Assembly (NCBI GenBank): GCA_034086705.1
Contig: JAXDZV010000007.1
Coordinates: 1-25,915, forward strand
Origin: UMGS1225 sp034086705
GTDB lineage: Bacteria; Bacillota; Clostridia; Oscillospirales; CAG-272
Length of the DNA: 25,915 bases
Direction of reading: 5' to 3'
In this document: positions 22,379 through 25,915 of the stretch, piece after piece
How positions within the stretch are numbered: the stretch's first letter is position 1
How the letters are laid out: every line of letters starts with the position of its first letter
Translations under genes and position numbers: made by a program
The notes under the pieces: model-generated
What the model was told of the DNA's origin: nothing
Seen by the model: the letters and a program-made list of their open reading frames with translations, nothing else
Databases searched by the model: none

Positions 22379-24103
22379 ATGCATGAACTAATGAGGTACA
22401 AAACATGGCTGCAAGAACCAAGCCTTGATGCACAAACCCGTGCAGAGCTGCAAGCCATTGCCGATAACCCCGATGAAATCAAACTGCGCTTTGGATCCGA
22501 GTTAGCTTTCGGAACTGCAGGGTTACGCGGCGTCATGCGCGCCGGTACAAACGCTATGAACCTATATACCGTCGGCCAAGCCACACAGGGACTTGCCAGC
22601 TACATTTTGGCGCAGGGGCAACAAGCAGCGCTGAGAGGCGTTGTAATTTCTTACGACTGCCGCAACCATTCCGAAGAATTTGCTTCGCTCGCAGCCGAGA
22701 TCTTAGCCGGCAACGGAATTACTGTTTATCTCTTTGATAGCATGCGCCCCACCCCCGTTCTGTCTTTTGCGGTCTTGCAGCTACATTGCATTGCCGGAAT
22801 CAATATTACTGCATCGCATAATCCAAAAGAGTATAACGGCTATAAGGTATATTGGGAGGACGGCGCACAAATTTCCGGCGAAATTGCTCGCGAAATTTCC
22901 GAGCATATTGCCAATACCCCGTTCTTTCACGGTGTGCATCATGCAAAAGAAGGAACTGCCTCTCCACTCGTCCATTGTATTGGTTCACAGATTGATCAAG
23001 CATATCTTATGCAGGTGCAAAAGCAGTTGATCTGTCCGGAAATCATTGCTGCACAAGCACAGACGCTCCGCATTGTCTATACACCGCTGTACGGTACCGG
23101 TCGGCTTTTGGTGCCGCTGGCACTGCAACAGGCTGGCATCACAAATCTGCAGACTGTTCCAGGACAATGCGCCCCCAACGGTGACTTTCCGGGTGTCCCT
23201 TTTCCAAATCCGGAATATCCGCAGGCGTTTGAACAAGGAATTTGCATTGCAGAAGAAGTCGGGTCTAACCTTATCATTGCAACCGATCCCGACGCAGACC
23301 GCGTCGGGGTCATGGCGCGCGGCAAAGACGGAAAATTTGCAACGATCTCCGGAAACCAAATGGGCTGTCTGCTTTTAGATTATATCATCGGTGCCTTGAA
23401 ACGCACACACCGGCTCCCACAGGGCGCATATGCTGTCAAGAGCATCGTCTCCACCGCACTTGCCGACCGAATTTGTCAGACACATGGAGTACGGCTGTTT
23501 GCCACCTATACCGGTTTTAAATACATCGCACAGGCCATTGAGGCAGAACAGCATGCCGGTTGTGATGGATTCTTACTCGGGTTTGAAGAAAGCTATGGGT
23601 ATTTACGCGGGATCTACGCAAAAGATAAAGACGCCGTTGTGGCAACTCTTCTGATCTGTGAAATGGCCGCCTATTATCAAAGCCACGGGATGACATTGTT
23701 GCAGGCATTGGATGCTTTATATGCACGATATGGATACTATGCAGACGGTGTCGACAACATCTATATGGAAGGTGCAGACGGCAATGAGCGCCGCAAAGCA
23801 TTCATGCATGCAATCCGCACAACTCCGCCCCAAACTATCGGCGATGAAAAAGTTGTGCAAATCAGCGATTATCTCTGCATGCAGACAACCGATTTGATTA
23901 GCAAGACAGTGTCTTCCTGTGCCACTGAGCCGGCTGATATGCTTCGATTTGTTACAGAAAACGGGAATTGCGTTATTGTTCGTCCCTCCGGAACGGAACC
24001 GAAAGTGAAGCTTTATTACCAAGTGCGCGGAAAAGACGCAACGCATGCAAATACCATGATACAGACCATCAGTGCTCAAATGAAAGAGATGTTCGAAATT
24101 TAA
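22379..24103 (+). CDS. Phosphoglucomutase/phosphomannomutase (PGM2-like)
   Basis: Interconverts hexose 1- and 6-phosphates (glucose, possibly mannose or pentose phosphates), feeding glycogen or cell-wall sugar synthesis. 574 residues, the length of the PGM2/PgcA branch of alpha-D-phosphohexomutases. FGTAGLRGVM near the N-terminus; the phosphoserine loop TASHNP at 144-149 (Ser146); the Mg-binding DPDADR at 303-308; the sugar-binding GFEESYG at 401-407; the phosphate-binding RPSGTEPK starting at 535. All four active-site loops are complete, so it should be active. GGAGG lies 9 nt before ATG 22379 inside the TSCPD gene. Substrate cannot be fixed from sequence. Confidence 0.95.
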   Translation: MHELMRYKTWLQEPSLDAQTRAELQAIADNPDEIKLRFGSELAFGTAGLRGVMRAGTNAMNLYTVGQATQGLASYILAQGQQAALRGVVISYDCRNHSEEFASLAAEILAGNGITVYLFDSMRPTPVLSFAVLQLHCIAGINITASHNPKEYNGYKVYWEDGAQISGEIAREISEHIANTPFFHGVHHAKEGTASPLVHCIGSQIDQAYLMQVQKQLICPEIIAAQAQTLRIVYTPLYGTGRLLVPLALQQAGITNLQTVPGQCAPNGDFPGVPFPNPEYPQAFEQGICIAEEVGSNLIIATDPDADRVGVMARGKDGKFATISGNQMGCLLLDYIIGALKRTHRLPQGAYAVKSIVSTALADRICQTHGVRLFATYTGFKYIAQAIEAEQHAGCDGFLLGFEESYGYLRGIYAKDKDAVVATLLICEMAAYYQSHGMTLLQALDALYARYGYYADGVDNIYMEGADGNERRKAFMHAIRTTPPQTIGDEKVVQISDYLCMQTTDLISKTVSSCATEPADMLRFVTENGNCVIVRPSGTEPKVKLYYQVRGKDATHANTMIQTISAQMKEMFEI

Positions 24104-24187
24104 GATTTGGGGAAGCGACAACACATAACAAAATGAATTTGTGCGAAATTCTACAGATTTTGGTCTTGTTTTTGCGCGAAACCCCCT

Positions 24188-24216
24188 TTGCTTTTTTACA
24201 AATCTTAATGTATACT
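24188..24216 (+). promoter_or_regulatory. Putative promoter upstream of the MATE remnant
   Basis: TTGCTT (24188-24193), 17 nt, TATACT (24211-24216). The predicted start is near 24223, only about 14 nt before the strong terminator hairpin. It shares its -35 and spacing with the SLH-gene and S10 promoters. Between the phosphoglucomutase stop and this site nothing else was seen. Confidence 0.55.
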
Positions 24217-24236
24217 GTTATATGGTGTGTAGCCGA

Positions 24237-24283
24237 AAACGGCGTAAGTCCAGCTCTGAGACTTACGCCGTTTCATTTTTTTT
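24237..24283 (+). terminator. Strong intrinsic terminator between the mutase and MATE remnant
   Basis: A 14-bp perfect stem (24237-24250 AAACGGCGTAAGTC with 24260-24273), 9-nt loop, then CA and eight T. It would end the TSCPD-mutase transcript. It also sits between the putative promoter at 24188 and the MATE ribosome binding site (GGAGGT, 24284-24289), so it could act as an attenuator or end a short RNA. Confidence 0.9.
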
Positions 24284-24296
24284 GGAGGTATTAAAC

Positions 24297-24880
24297 ATGC
24301 ATACAAATCCACTCGCAACAGAAAAACTCAGCACGCTTATAAAAAGCTATGCTATCCCCCGTACAATATCGCTGCTGGTCGGCGCACTTTACAACATTGT
24401 TGACCAGATTTTTATTGCAAATGCCGGCTACCTCGGTTCTTACGGTAATGCCGCAAATACCGTGGTTTTTCCTCTAACAGTGGTTGCATTGGCAATTGCT
24501 GTTATGATCGGTGACGGCTGCTGCACCTTTGTCAGCCTATGATTGGGAAAAAAAGAACCGGACAACGCTGCTCGCAGCATTGGGAATTGCATAATACTAA
24601 CAGGCATTGCAGGCATCATATTAACCGCCGTCTATTTGATATGCCAAAACACCCTCATTGCCTGGTTCGGCGGAACGGTCAATGAAAAAACTTTTACCTA
24701 CGCAAAAGAGTATCTCTTTTGGATTTCTTTCGGCATTCCTTTCTACATGTTTGGATAGGCCATAAATCCGATTATTCGAGCAGACGGTCAGCCGAAATTC
24801 GCCATGTTTACAACACTACTGGGTGCCGGCCTCAATATCATTCTGGACCTAATTTTCTTATTCGTTTGCAAATGGGGAAT
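24297..24880 (+). pseudogene. MATE-family efflux protein, N-terminal fragment with two stops
   Basis: Remnant of a multidrug and toxic compound extrusion transporter, an inner-membrane Na+- or H+-driven exporter. From ATG 24297 (GGAGGT just upstream) one frame reads SYAIPRTISLLVGALYNIVD, typical of MATE transmembrane helix 1, then stops at TGA 24540-24542. The same frame continues LGKKEPDNAARSIGNC to a TAG at 24756-24758, placed where relatives usually have Gln (FG-stop-AINPIIRADGQPKF). It ends near FLFVCKWG at about 24880, where homology stops and transposase sequence begins. About 195 of the usual 440-460 codons remain. Both stops are single-base changes, so the gene lost function by point mutation and by rearrangement. 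Confidence 0.88.
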
Positions 24881-25803
24881 TCATGATAAGCCAGATATAG
24901 GTTTTGATGCCACGGATTTTTATGTAGGTTTCATCCGCTGTGAAAACATCCCCCTTTTCGTAGGGATACTGGTCGACAAAGGGTTGCATGCAGATGGCGG
25001 CAGTTTTGCAATAGTTGGCAATCTGCTGATGTGAAATGCTGATGTTATATACAGGTTTTGAGAGCCTGAGAAGTTTTGCGGAGGGAAAGACCAAGGTTTA
25101 CATGAAGAGTCAGACATAAGGACATGACGTGTGCGGTGTGCTTACTGAATTTCAGGGAAGAAGCATTCTTTGGCAGGGTAGTTAAATCCATGCTGAAAAA
25201 ATCCATCGTGAATTCACGGTAGATATAGTGGAGCTTATATTTATTTTTGCCGTAATCCTCTTTTAGGTCATCCTTATCCACTTTTTTGAGGTTGTGGATA
25301 TAGTAAGGGCATTTGGGATTGACACACTTATGGACGATAAAGTGTTTGCGGTCTTTCTTTGGAACTAGAGTGTTTCCACAGTGGGGGCAACGTAGTTTCA
25401 CAGAGGAGAAGCGACTTTCATCTGGTGAGAATCTTGTATCACAAATCTTACAGAGGAGTTGTCCTTTGGAACCGTTGTTTTTGTACAGAAAAGGCTTTGG
25501 GGCATCACAGCGGGGGCAGGTACAGTCGTCAGGAATGTCACACTCTGACCGACGGCTGACAGGTCGAATCTTCTTACCATAACGTTTTTCGTAGTAAGGG
25601 ATGAGATCCTTATATGTCCAATCCTGCCGGAAGTCAGTGACCAGAGGAAGTTCATCAATCTTGAACTTTTGGTACTTTGGAGAATGAGAATCATCAAAAG
25701 CCCATTGCTTAAGGGGAATATATCTGCAGATAAAGTTAAGAAGCCAGCAGATTTGTTTATGTTGGTATTGAATAAATTGAAGTAAATAAAGTATAATGTC
25801 CAT
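24881..25803 (-). pseudogene. Zinc-ribbon DDE-type transposase, frameshifted and missing C-terminus
   Basis: Resembles transposases with N-terminal zinc ribbons and a DDE core; the IS family was not assigned. From ATG 25803 (GGAG 9 nt upstream): a hydrophobic N-terminal part (MDIILYLLQFIQYQHKQICW), CPRCDAP...CKIC and CPHCGN...CVNPKCPYY zinc ribbons, then LGLSLRKTSQAL. The frame stops at TAA 25045; a one-base shift at the T-run 25056-25059 restores it as YNISISHQQIANYC ... EKGDVFTADETYIKIRGIKT, where the Asp of ADETY is probably the first catalytic residue. It breaks off after YIWLIM at about 24881, directly against the MATE fragment, so the second and third catalytic acids are absent. The left edge is therefore a deletion or recombination junction and not a true IS end. 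Confidence 0.8.
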
Positions 25804-25915
25804 GAGCGTTGGCTCCTTTCGTATAAGGTTTGTTTGGCGATAGACATTATACCAAAAAAGGGAGGTCAATGCTCTTTTTATTTGCAAACCTCCGATAAAT
25901 CAAGGTTTTAAAGGA
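25804..25915 (-). mobile_element. Upstream end region of the zinc-ribbon IS remnant
   Basis: Minus-strand TATAAT at 25851-25846 preceded by TGG is a likely extended -10 for the transposase; no good -35 is present. Inverted repeats GGAGGT 25861-25866 with 25888-25893, and AAACCT 25886-25891 with AGGTTT near 25903-25908, may belong to the IS terminus. The outer edge of the element is not identifiable because the window ends. Confidence 0.4.

Noticed and set aside
24540..24758. Possible stop-codon reassignment (TGA and TAG read through) in the MATE gene
   Set aside because: Ribosomal genes here end normally at TAA and TGA, the MATE gene is also truncated, and no other gene has internal TGA or TAG, so ordinary decay explains it.

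Overview
The window is chromosomal DNA from a low-to-moderate-GC Gram-positive bacterium, most likely a gut-type Clostridia (Oscillospirales/Ruminococcaceae-like). The evidence is the gene order of the ribosomal cluster, the strong AGGAGG ribosome binding sites, the zinc-binding forms of S4, S14, L24, L36 and adenylate kinase, and a surface protein combining SLH domains, a cohesin-like domain and Cys-x2-Cys repeats. The species cannot be fixed from the sequence.

Layout. 1-772: IS256-type transposase, frameshifted and cut by the window edge. 1068-4430 (-): secreted SLH/cohesin surface protein with its own promoter and terminator. 4431-5775: no intact gene, but a decayed minus-strand gene in three open segments (4736-5340), a pentanucleotide microsatellite and a 15-bp hairpin. 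5776-21558 (-): one unbroken collinear S10-spc-alpha cluster of 31 genes: rpsJ-rplC-rplD-rplW-rplB-rpsS-rplV-rpsC-rplP-rpmC-rpsQ, then rplN-rplX-rplE-rpsZ-rpsH-rplF-rplR-rpsE-rpmD-rplO-secY-adk-map-infA-rpmJ-rpsM-rpsK-rpsD-rpoA-rplQ. 21559-21869: a leader of about 310 nt with hairpins. 22105-24103 (+): a divergent two-gene unit, a TSCPD-domain protein and a phosphoglucomutase. 24188-24283: a promoter followed at once by a strong intrinsic terminator. 24297-24880: a MATE efflux gene with two in-frame stops. 24881-25803 (-): a frameshifted zinc-ribbon transposase lacking its C-terminus, fused to the MATE fragment. 25804-25915: the upstream region of that element.

The central cluster makes about half of the ribosomal proteins, plus SecY, adenylate kinase, methionine aminopeptidase, IF-1 and the RNA polymerase alpha subunit, so it couples translation, secretion, N-terminal Met removal and transcription. 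Most gaps are 1-56 nt. The exceptions are the rpsJ-rplC gap (87 nt), the map-infA gap (99 nt), the rpsZ-rpsH spacer (146 nt) and the rpsD-rpoA spacer (200 nt). The last three, and the rpsJ leader, contain inverted repeats that look like structured RNA.

No CRISPR array, phage, defence system or biosynthetic cluster was seen. The most interesting signals are the structured RNA candidates, an infA gene whose only well-placed start codon is non-canonical (CTG or ATT), a promoter-terminator unit before the MATE remnant, and the decayed gene. All structures and starts were read by eye, with no folding or database search.
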